Source: Trachythela sp. YZ-2020
Taxonomy: Eukaryota > Cnidaria > Anthozoa > Malacalcyonacea > Clavulariidae
Direction of reading: 5' to 3'
DNA length: 64,000 nt
NCBI GenBank assembly: GCA_016169945.1
Contig: JADLSH010000212.1
Coordinates: 1,024,001 to 1,088,000 of the forward strand
The position numbers were made by a program, and so were the translations under genes. Below the pieces are notes generated by a model. The model did not search any database. It had not been told where the DNA came from and saw only the letters and a list, made by a program, of their open reading frames with translations. Shown in pieces: positions 32,918 to 45,400 of the stretch; the stretch's first letter is position 1, and each line of letters opens with the position of its first letter.

Positions 32918-33420
32918 GTAAATTTTCACAATATTTAATTTTCAAATTATCGCTGTACACACTTTCTTGCACGCGATGTATGACTTCTGTAATGTTAGCG
33001 ATATTCCCCTTCATATCCGCATCGTCAGACAATTTTAAAAGTTACTGTGTCTAAAAGTTGCTAAATAAAGGAAAACTCAAAACGTGAAATATCAAACACA
33101 GGAGAATATTTAAACAAAACGATATATTCCCTTGGAGTGCATCTGAACAATAATAATTTTACAGTGAAGGCCTAGTATAACAATTAATCTACAGTAGAAC
33201 CCCGCTTTCTCGAACTAAATAACAAAAAAAAACGAGATAACGGAGGTTCGAGATAACTAAATCAGTGTCAAATCTAAAACATATTACTGTAATAATTTTT
33301 AAATGGAATTGGTTGATCCATGTTGTGAAATATTGATTGAACACTGTATAAATACAGTATATTTAACAATTGTGCAGTATAGGTATATTAGAATTAAAGA
33401 GCCTTTATCATAGTAAGTTT

Positions 33421-33459
<39 letters not shown>

Positions 33460-36400
33460 GGTCTTTATTAAGGACTCAAAAACACACGTCTGAGTTTACA
33501 TCAATGGATAAAAAGGATAAACTATTACTATGTTAAAATATATAACTATTTGCAATCTTATAAAAATTTTGCATGCACTAATTGTTAAAAATATATTAAA
33601 ATATATAAAAATATATAATTATTTAATATGTGAGTATTGATATAGTTATTATATAAAGTTAAACAAGCACCGGTTTATGAACGCGTTCTTGTATCGTTCC
33701 GTTTTCACTAATGGTAGTTCGAAGTTGTGTCTCCTAGGTCTAAGAATTCTACTTCGTTTTTCTGGCAGTAGTTCCTGTAATGCATTACCTTCATTAAGAG
33801 TTATTTTGTCCCACAATTTTTTGTCTCTCTTGTTACTTATCTCCAAAATGTTCAACTTTTTAGTTATGTAACCATTTCTATGTGCACGATTAATTAATTT
33901 ATCAATTTGGTTAATATAATTATTTACTATAAGATGCACATCTCCATAGTTCAATTGCATAAGTAAATATTGACATAATTAAGCTATTGAACAACATGTC
34001 TAATTGTTTCCTAGGCAGGCCATAATATTTACACACTCGCAAAATATACATTCTTCCGCCAACTTTCTTAAGCATTTCGTCAAAGTGCAAGTCCCACTTG
34101 CACGGGTTTACGTGCACACATGCTTTTTACACTGAAAATCAAATACGTTCATGCATATATTCCCCAATAAGAACAACGAACTCAAGTCAATTAAAGTTCG
34201 ATATAACCTGGTGATTTCAGTCAAGGAAGCAAAATTAATTCGAGATAGCGAGGAGTTCGAGTTAACCGAGTTGGAGATAAACGAGTAAAGATGTTCGAAA
34301 TGGTGTCGGCAAATCCACGAGAAATGGGTTGAAGTTCGAGATAGTGGAGAGTTCCAGATACCGTATTTATTGTGAGAACAGGAATATTAAAGAGCGCCGC
34401 CCTCCAATAAGTGCCGTAATTATCCACAACAACGCGGCGCTTAATCGAAATTGTTCGAGCAGAAAACAGCAAGCGAGTTTGACATAGCGCGGTTCTATAT
34501 ACTCGAATACTCCTTATACAGTGAATAGAGAGAAAATAATTCAAATTTAGCATGTTGTCCTGTGTTAGGTTTATTAGGTGTATAGATTTACTAAAAATGA
34601 AATCAGGCTTCAAGCCAGCTTTCAAATGACACCTTTTTGTATCAATCAAGTCTTGGTAAATTTAAATATAGTTTTACACTCGCGATTTAACTGCGAAATT
34701 TCGCGGTTAAAACATTTTACTAACTACTGGCTTGTGTTTTCGAAACTTCCATGTTTTGAAACTTTCATGGAACTTTAGAGAGAACGATTGCCATGCCCAA
34801 TTTATTCACATAAGCAACCTTCATTAGGGTTATGGCAAATGTTCCGAAATTTGCAGAATATATTTTTAAAATTTAAAATTGCATCGTAATTTCAGAAATT
34901 TCAAATTATATCGTCTTTAGCTTTACTTGTTCGCAATGATACATGTAAGGTATCATTTGACAGCTAAAGACTTGACCTTCATATATTGAAACGAAGAAGG
35001 AAAATCTATAAAGCTTACACCTATTCTTGGTGTGCAAGTTACGTCACGGACGCCATGTTGGATGAATTTGACAAAGGATTTGGCTTGTTTGCAATTCAAA
35101 TTTCATCCAACATGGCAAAACTCTTTTTGTCCCTTAAATCCCTTGAGATTGATTGCACACCACCTATAACAACGCATGATAACATTCAAAAGTTAGATTA
35201 CCTCGTTTTGTGATATCCCGGCAATGTATAACGGTGCTTCCCTGTACAGTGTGTATAAAAAAAATGAAATCCGATTTTAGAGAGCTCTTGTGCGTTCAAT
35301 ATTGCGCGAAAAGATTAATATTGACACTTTTTTGTATCATTCCAAGGAGAAATACCAAATACCAGCCGGTTAGTAAAAATTGCCGATCGAAAGTGCATTG
35401 TTTCTCTGGCATAATTTAAGCAGTATATAACAAAAGAAATAGCAATTAATCAATAATGTGTTTTGCTAAACGATAAGCTTAAAACAGTTATGAATTTGAG
35501 ATCCAAATGGGATTTGTTTTCAATAGTCTTTTGATGTTGAAAATACCCGCCGAGCAGAAAAAAATGCGGGATAGCATGGATAGGGCACACTGGTATAGAG
35601 ACGACCAGCAGGGCCACTCGGCAATGCAACATGTAGCCGGCTTTTTATGCAAAAATATGCAGTTTACTGACCAGGAAAATTAGTCCAGCTTGCTTATTGG
35701 CAGGAAAAGCAATTGACTGGCTGCCAATGCGTAATGAGCGGCCACACAAAATTTCAAATGAGTGGCCCTACTGGTTGTCTCTATACTGTGGATAGGGTAT
35801 TAATTTAGAGATGTTGGTTAAATATATCCAACTGTATTGGCCCACCCTAAACAGGATATGAAAAAATTCAGGTTTTGAATTCAAAATTCAAAAACCTATA
35901 CTGTAGGTCTTGAATTTGTCATTCAAAACCAGGACGAAAGGCAGAAAGAAGTTAATAATAAACAGCTCAATGATAAAGTAGTTGAAGGCGTGGTATTACA
36001 CTAAACTGAATATACATAACACAATTCTAAGTTTATCATCGGTACACTGATAATCACATTATTATTGAGTTGAAGGTGATGTAACATGTGTACATATATA
36101 TCTGCAGTCTCTGACGGGATATTGACAATAAATATCTAGCTCGAAATGAATTGCTGAGATATTGCATTATTTGATAAGATCTTTAATTATTTAGTAGGCC
36201 TATGTAAATTCAATGAAGTTCTGTCAATTAGCTAAATGCGGTACTTATATTAACCAACATAGCTATTATTGGCATAAGTGGAATAGCTTAATCACAATTA
36301 TTATACATTGTAGTCTACATGTCTTCTGAATGGTTAATTGCTTACAGTTAAATATTTCAACACGCAACCTACAGATAACTGACTTATCTGCCATCAGATA

Positions 36401-39400
36401 CCTCAGTTATGTGTAGGTTGAGCCCGCAGTACGTATTTTTAGCGAGCAACAGCTTTACATACAAGAATAGAAAAAATCAACACGAATAAACCAAAGTTTT
36501 TGCGTAAAAAATACACTCTTTTACAACTTTTATCCGAACTATAGTAAGTAAATTAGGTTTCTAATATTTTGTCGATCTTGTTCTAATCTTATAATTGGTT
36601 TCTACCCCATTATAGTTTAGAACTAAACGCTGTTTTGTGCGACAGAATTTAAATCGATGTTTACCGAAGGAGTTTAAAAACAGTGCAATGTATATAATAA
36701 AACAATTATTATTAATCCGATAATTGTTGATTATTCGTGGCTTTGTAAGATAAATAAAAGCAACAATCTTCTAAACCACACGAGGACAGTAATGGTGGGT
36801 TAGGTGTATTAATAACATATGTAAAAACTCCGTGGTCTACCTTTCATTTGAGATTGAAGACCTTGCGCAGTGCGATCCTTTTTGAATTTCATTCAGAGAA
36901 GTCGCTCTGTGTTTATCTTATATTTACATGTAGAAGTAGGTCGTGATATTCCTATGAAATTTCCATATTCCATTTTCATAGACCGTGGATTCAGGTTAGG
37001 GTGCGGGATAGGATTAAGATTAGGGTTAAGACTAGGATTAAGGTTGGGGTAAGCCCTAGTTGAGGTTACGGTTAAGTGCACTTTTATTTACTGGTCACGC
37101 GCATAGTTTTCATTGTAAGCTAATAACACACATTTACATGTTACACGTCTAATGCCGCGCGTATATATATATTACACATTTGTCAAATAGAACTACTAGG
37201 AAAACTTCAAGTATACGATCGAAGCAGAATGGCTATCGGCCCTTTGGCAGGAATTGAAGCTGCAGTCCTTTCAACGTGGAATTATACCGAGCAAGCTGCC
37301 CAAAATGTAGAATATTTACCCTTATACCCTACCACATATGCATGCTTTACCTCAGGTTTTGTAGCACTTAACGTAATTTTAGAGCTTAATGTATATGTAT
37401 AGATTTTATAGTACTAAAGCTTTTCCACCCAGTGCAATATACGGTTCTTCACTACCACACTTCACCAGTCCACCATCATCTGAAGATTCCTCAAAAACAT
37501 AAAATTTTGTAATGTTTTCAAAACGATAGGAACTCCCAAAATATTAAACATTTTAAACATTTACAATCACATATCGTCATGTGATCATTTTAATTTAACT
37601 ATATTAAAACCATAATGTACCTAACACCAAATGAAGACACTAATATAACCTGTAAATTATCTGAACTACATTTTAACAACTGTAAAGTAATTGACAGATC
37701 TGACAACTGGTCATTACTTCTATTCAAGCAATCTCTTGCGATACAAAGATTGAAACCTAACCTTAAACATGGAACTAAAGCTTCTGAAGAACTCATAATT
37801 TTTAACTAATGACCTGATATAGCCATTCTCATATTTCTTCACTGTATGCATACCTATTATGATATGTAATAATTTTAGCATTCCTGATGATGACTACAAT
37901 CTAGTCGAAGCGTAGGTAGAATAAACAAATTTAAAATGTTTCGACTGTTTTCGGAGTTACTATAGTTTGTATTTGATTAAAATACTCAGTTGTTCCCGCA
38001 ATTTGTGTCAAATGTTTGATAACACATTTAATGAAATCTGTCTTTTTAGGGGTATGTGTTCAATTCCTTTGAGCACAATAAAATTAACGATGGAATAAAT
38101 TTAAAAGTAGCGGACTTTAACACTGACGAACACAAAGGAATTGGAGACTCGGTACCTTTACCTAGATTTGCCAAAAGGGTTGAGAAATTTACAAGTGGTG
38201 AGCATACAACAATTGGGGGTTCAGTAGGTTTGCCTAAGACGAATAAGCTTATATTAGATTTCGGTGAGTTTGACAGCGCTCACGAATTCACATCTCCCGA
38301 GCATGGATTCACATTTGCCGAGCATGGATTCACATCTCCCGAGCATGTAATCATTGGACAGGGAATTAAACTTAAATGGCAAGAAGAGGAAGAAGATGGA
38401 CAAGGAGAAAATCTGGCAACAGGGAAAGACTATGTGGATGCAATGAATAAAGGTGACAAATAAACTGTTTATAGAATGAAAACTGCACCTAAATTCTACA
38501 AACTCGTTTGCACTACTATCAGATTTTGGTATGGAACAGCACCGAATCAAATTGGCCCGCGCAAGGCTTAACCACTTACAAAGGCCAAGCCGAGGAATAA
38601 ATTTCGTACCGGTGTCATTATCAATGACATACGAAAATTGAGCGTCTTGTAATCAAACTTTTAGTTTCTGTTCGCATGTATAAGACATTTTCGTTGCCGG
38701 ATAATATTGATTAAAAAAGGATCAATCACATTTTGCTCACCAAGTTCAAGGGCAATAATTTTTAATCCTTGCTCCAACGCTAAAGATAGGTGAAACCCAC
38801 CTCAACGCTGAAATCTTGTCAAAGGAGGTTAGTCATCCCCAATGGGTCAGTAATGTCCACCTATTAAGAAACGTTAGCATATGAGCATTTAACGTTGAGA
38901 AATCTCATTACGATTTTCGTATGTTCAAAGAAATGAATCCTAGGATGAAACAATAGAGATGGCGGTATTCTAATAGCAATTTTGGTATAGAAAGTCATAA
39001 GAGCAATACAGTATGTGTATATTGACTAAAAAAATTGTGTGAAAATTGTTTATAGAATACATTTCATTTTCAAACATGTTTTATAGTGGTGTTTTGGATG
39101 AATTCACAAATCATGGGTGGAATAGAGGGGGATTCCAGACTCTGTAGAATTGAATATGGCCGTCACTAATTGTGCCATTCCTCTATTTAGCAGAACATAT
39201 AAAACATCTATAACATTATTCCTACCCAAAATATTTTATAATGATCAAATACTGTTAGCAGTGAAAGAATGAACAAACAGGAGTTACTCATTTAGAGTTG
39301 ACCACTATTCTAAAATATTGATGAAATCATATAGTTCCCTCAGACGAAACAGACGCACGTTTCAACCCTCCCGAACACGTTCGTTTTGGACACGACATAG

Positions 39401-42400
39401 AACTTCCAAATTCCAAAAACCAAAGTGATCTGAAAACAACTAGAAAAAGTTGGAAAAAAGGTGACATAATAATCTATTTTTAAAAATCACGACTGAGATA
39501 TGCATTTACTAACATATATTTGGCAACCTAGGGGCGGTTCTGCATGGCTAACCCTACTTTTGACGTAACCAAAACAACCGTTAATGAGACAACCCAAGAT
39601 GGCGTACAGCTCATTTTTTCAGTTAAAATATTTCAGGAACTAAGCAAGATATAGAAACGGTAAAGTCTATAGGAGTTTTATATATAGTTTAAAACGTTCT
39701 ATCAAATTTTTATTGCCATATCCTTATAAGGTAAATATAAGGCGTTTCACCTATGGGGCCTCTTATTAAAACCATTATTTTCAAATGGATTTTACTTAAC
39801 CATCTTTCCTACATCATGCACTCTTGCAAATATGAAGTGATTTCATGAGAAACTCTTGTTTAGGCAAACATTTTATGCCCGAGAGTTTTTCCATATCTCT
39901 AGTCCAAATATATCCATATTCGGAACTATATCACACTTTCGTACACTGTTAGAATTAACATTTCCAGCATAAAATACATTTTTATTTGATAAATCAAGTG
40001 TATATATTTAACTTACCACTCACGTCGATATATAATGTATTACATTTAACTTGGTAAGGGACCTGTCATTATTTATGGCCGGGGTGGGGCCCGAAGAGAA
40101 AATGGTGGGGTAAATGAAAAAATAAGCATGTGTTAGGTTGGGTAAAATTTTTTTTTAGAAGGGACAAGGTTGGGTAACAAATTTTTTTAATATTTATATT
40201 AAAGTATTATATTAAAAAGGATATAGGTATAGATATATACATATACAGTAGACAATGTCATTCAACAAAATCGCATGTTCAAATGTCATCATCAGTTAAA
40301 ATGTCATCATCTGTTAAAATGTCAATTGAAACATCATCCTCGTCACTACTATTAATTTCAATCTCAGGATTCTTGTTCCTTGATTGTAATAATAATTCTC
40401 TTCTTCTTTTCGACTTTCCTTCTCCGTTTTCTCTTTCGTTCACTTGTTTCTACGTCACTTTTCTGGAATATTTTTTCCAATTGGTGAACAACATGTTCAA
40501 CATCAAGAAGTATTCGTTCAGCTTCTTTGATCATATTCCCCATTTTCGAAGCAAAATTCTCAACAAACATCATCTCATTGCTTGCCCATGTCTTCGGTTT
40601 AAAATCAGAATCAAACAACTCTTTCTTTCTAGCCAGCAGCTTCTCGTTGAATTCCTTCATCACTTTCATTGTAGAATTCATGTGAGCCAGAGCTCTCTGG
40701 CTCTTACCAACATCTTCCGCTTTCACTGTTGTGGGAAATTCTCGATATCGAGCACAGTTAATGTTCTCTTTTGGGATAGTACCTTCTTTGTACGCATCAA
40801 CAATCTTCTCAACTTTGCTGACATTGGACGTTATCTCCCACCGGAACCTTCGTTGGCCATCTAGGTATGCTTGGAACCTAGACTGCTTCCCAGCATAAGC
40901 AGCATCATAAACTTCTTTTGTGATGGAGTTAAAATATTTAAGCCTGTCTGTCTTGACAGTTGGTATGAGGAATTTTTTCCAGGGCTCTTCTTGAATGTGT
41001 GCTGGCAGTAGCACCCAACACAAACTTTCCACCAGCGAAAGTAATTGCTATTTAACATACAAATAAAATAACTATGTCAAAATTAACGTTCAAACATGTG
41101 ATGTCACTGGCTTTCTTCAAGTTTCAAAACTGCTGTCGATGTGCAACCAAATATGTGACTAACAAACTTGTTGATCACGTATTTAAAAGCAAATATAAAA
41201 TTATAAATAAAGAATTATTACTGATGTATGTGCACTTACTCTTTTGCACTTTTTTCGGTTGAGTATAAACTTGAGTTTTCCCACGGCTGGAATATACATC
41301 TTTATTGTAAAGCACAGTAAGAGCCTTCTTGAATTTTAGGAGATGGCCCGGTTTTACTGAAAGGCCGACTGAAATAAACATATCCTGTTGTTCTTCGTCA
41401 GTCAATGATTGAAGAAGCTCCAGATCATCTAGCCAGTATCTTTAAACTTGTCTAAATATTCACTTAGGTTCACGGAGTTGAGGAATTCCTCGATATTTGA
41501 TGTCGCCATGTTGTGTATGTCACATGGTTGGAATTCGGCTATAGCCTGCGAACAGGCGCCACCTAAAATAATTTCAAAATGCGTCGCGGTCCGCGGAAGC
41601 GAAAGAAAGCATGGCACTAGGCATTGTAATGGCGGATTCCGGCGACGTTTATTCAAATTCGGGTAAGTTTGAATATCAAATATATTTGAATTGCAAATAT
41701 ATCAAAGTATTTATATTTTGAATAATGTTGGATCTCATCATTGTAAATTGACATTATAATATCACATCAACATTCTTAGATTTGAAACTCACTCTGAGAG
41801 AGAAAGGGAGACCAAGAAAAAATATAAACGAACTGCAAGACAAAAATGAGGCAAGAGCTGAGTTGATGAAGAAGGCACGTTTCAGTGCTTTTGTTTCGAC
41901 ATCGTTACAACCATGTTCATTAAGAAATAATCAGAAGACCCTTGAAAGAGTTTGTGAAGAGAAAGTAGAAGAGAAGAGGAAAAAAATCCAAGGTCTTTTG
42001 GCTGTTCTTCACAACATGCAATCTGAGCACATTGCACAAGATGGTAAGGAATATGAGACCAGTTTTCTCTTCTTCGACGACGCCATGGAGATTTATTTTG
42101 CTTACCAAAACAAAGCGCCTCCGTTTTCCCACCATGACAAGGATAATTTCACTTATGCTCTTCTGCACAAAGTTTGGGGACTATGTGTTCATATTATCTA
42201 CTTCAAGAAATTGAATAAACGATTAATTGTCTTACGACCAGATGATTGTAACCTCGAGGTTTTCTTAGATGTGCTATGTTCTTCAGAGGGCATCGAATCA
42301 CCTGAAAGGATGGAGTTAGAGGCTGAGAATGTGCAAGGGATTTTACAAACCGTTGACACTGAGTGGGATAGGAAAGTTGCTCGTGTGCTATTGGCTGCAA

Positions 42401-45400
42401 ACCGATCAAGAAGCGAGATAAATAAACTTGGAGTTGACCCGGATAATATTCACTCAGATACAGCCAAGGTTTGTTCCATGTTCCTGTTTTTACAACAATT
42501 AATAGGTCCAGCCGGCTACTTCCGGCTCACTCTATACGGTCAGCCGGAAGTATCTGCTGTTGCCAGATATGACAAGTCTCTCGTTCGTTCCCTCCCCCTC
42601 GCCGCTACGTCATGTTATTCACACTATAGTGGATCGAAATAAAACGAGAGACTTGGAGTTGGAGCAAGTCTATCAAACTGTAGGATGCCATAACTACCCA
42701 GGGACACCTTTTGGTGACAGACTTTATATTTATAGTGAGGTGCTTCTAATAATACTGTTCTATGATGGTGTATATATTAAAAGTTTCCCTTTTATTTTTA
42801 GGTAATAGATGTAACAGAAGCATGGAAAGAGGCCAATTGTGATGCCAATGTTTTAGTAAATGCTACTCTGAATGAGAAGAAACGGAAGCTCACAGAAGCT
42901 ATTGACACAGATACAGCCAAATTAAACGCGAAAAGGGGAAAGTGGGATCACTCGGTTATTTCTGATATTGAAGAAGAGTTGAAACAAAAGAAAGAAAGAT
43001 TGAGTAACATCTCATCTATGTTATCACCAGCACAAGACAAGAAGCAAAACCAAAAGCTTAACCAAATGAGGAAAAGGAGTGCAAGGAAGTTGTTCGAAGA
43101 AAAAAGATTAAAAAGACGGTTGAGAACCTCACAAGGGAATAGAAGTTTGCTTGATAGTGATGATGAAGAATTTGTTGCCAAATGCATTGAAGACAAGGCG
43201 ACATATCATGGACGGAGACATGATATGGTGATGTACACCAACAGACGAGTTAAGAAACAGGATCTCCTTAATATTGCCAATTACAGATTGCTGGCCAAGA
43301 AAAAAAAACTAATCAAGAGTGCAACTACTGTTTACAATCGTTGTAAACCAAGGTCATCAAGGTCAATTCAGTCGAAGCAACATCGGGGGAAAAGTCTATT
43401 TTGCACCAAGAAGCCACCTAAAGCTGAGGATATAGACAATGAAAACACACATTTTCAAAGAGCCCACGTGAAAAATGTAAAATTTTCATTTTTTGGAAAA
43501 GAGTCTGAACAGACATCTAATCTTTGTTTTATGAGGAGCATTGACGACAAAGCTTATTTGCGTCCAGGTACGTACATCCGAAGGATTTTCTAATTCAAGA
43601 AATCAGAAGATATTGACAGTTACAGATGCTGAGAAAGCCAGGAAGCTGCCTAAATACGACTGGCCGGAAAAACTTGTTTACCAGACTCCAGGTGCGCATC
43701 GTGTTTTTACAAAGGAAACATCCATGTCTGAATCAAAACATGAGGAAAAATTAGTTACAAAAGAAGATAGCCATTTTGTTTTTGTCCGCCCAAAAGCAAT
43801 TGTTGAATCAAGTGGTTCAACATGGGCCAGTGAGACAGTTCGATTGAGACAGCGCCATCCTGATGAATTCGAGGTTGATGGAAATGAAACTTACAGCATA
43901 CCATTTCGACAAGTATGTGCAACCATTGAGAATGCTTGTTTTTTATATGAGGACATGACAGAACCAGATGATCTTTCTAAAGTTACAGCCGAAGATAACT
44001 GCATATACACCCAATATGAATGTGAACGGCTTCATCATTTAAGAAAGGAAATTCAACCTTTTCTGAGTGACGAGTTTATGGTGCAGAGTGATGCAGAGAA
44101 TAAAATCATATTGAGTATCAAGTCAAAACTGGAAAAACTAACAACCAAGATATACAAGTGCTTGGATGAAGCTGATGGAGATCATGAGCAACTCCAAACC
44201 ACTGCAACTGAAGTAAAGCATTGCTGCCAAGACATCGTGGGCATAATCAAAGACTTGGAGTTACAGATTGTGAAGCCAAGATGGTGTGATTTAACCGATG
44301 CAGGTCCTGGTGTGGGTATATCAAACTTTGAAGTGAGATTTAGAGATACAGAACTTTGTAGAATGTTCAACTCGGACTATAGAGTGCGCCTCCATAGATC
44401 AAGAGGGGACAGTGGACAGGGGGAGGCAGAAAGAACAAATTCTGCGATTGGTGATTCTGTTGTTGATGGGGCAACAATTGAGTGGGAGAAATACAAGCAG
44501 TTTGAAGGGCTAGATAAGGAGGAGATTGAGCAATTAGGTGTGAAAGAGTTCGAAGAAATGGAAGAAAACAGGATGAAGAAAAATGCTTGGTATGTTGCAA
44601 AGACACTGGTTGAAAGAATTGATGGAGCTCCTGTATTAGGTGAACGAATTAAATCTTATTTGTCAGAAGACAAACAAGAACATTTCTTCTTCAACAGAAA
44701 TTACTTGCTTCAATACCATTCTGCTTCCACTCCCATGGCTAAGAATGCTGTTCCAGGTTCAGCATATTTTGAGAAGATCCTCAAATTTTTCAACGATCAT
44801 TACAAAGTTGGAGAATTATATATGGAATTCTTGAGAACTGGATGTAAAGATGAACATTGTGAGTTTTGTCTTTCATGGAGTGGTCTTCCCACCAAGAGAG
44901 TGCCCCAGCCTGTTCCTGATCCTCAGCGGCCATCACATTATATGATTGTCAGTGAAACACCTACCCATGCAGAGAGTGGAGAGGAAAGATATGTTGATGG
45001 CAACCCAGAGCCAACATAACCAAGATGTTCAATATGGGCACCATCTCTCTGGAACAAGAAGAAACTATAGCTGAATTTTCAGAAAAATTCTATGTCAAAA
45101 AGGATTATGTTGCAAGTTATGTTCTACATCTAACTAATCTTCGACATGGAAAAAATATAAGATCAAAGCAAAGAACTAAAGATAAGTCTGAAAGAGATAA
45201 GAAGAGTTATGATGATTATAATTGGCTGGATTTGGTGCTAAACAGGGAATTGAAAAATTTAAAAGTTGCGGAACTGGATAAATATCTTCACGAAAACAAA
45301 CTGAAAAAGCAAGGGAAGAAGGCAGACAAGATTAATGCCATTACAGTGGATGTCCTAAGAAAAAAACAAAATGATGTCATTCAGGAGGCTATTCAGGAAA

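Noticed and set aside
34221..34649. 142-codon minus-strand frame
   Set aside because: It is rich in repeats of the pogo-like element (TTCGAGATA motifs) and resembles no protein; most likely a chance frame.
36892..37081. Plus- and minus-strand frames with G-L-R-L-G and N-P-N-L repeats
   Set aside because: They translate the degenerate telomere-like tract.
37228..37401. Short plus-strand frame starting MAIGPLAGIEAAVLS
   Set aside because: Under 60 codons, no splice signals or neighbours that support it, and no recognised family.
40283..40864. 193-codon plus-strand frame at the left of the DNA transposon
   Set aside because: It overlaps, on the other strand, the better supported second exon of the SAM-domain gene, and its Ser/Phe-rich content is typical of an antisense frame.
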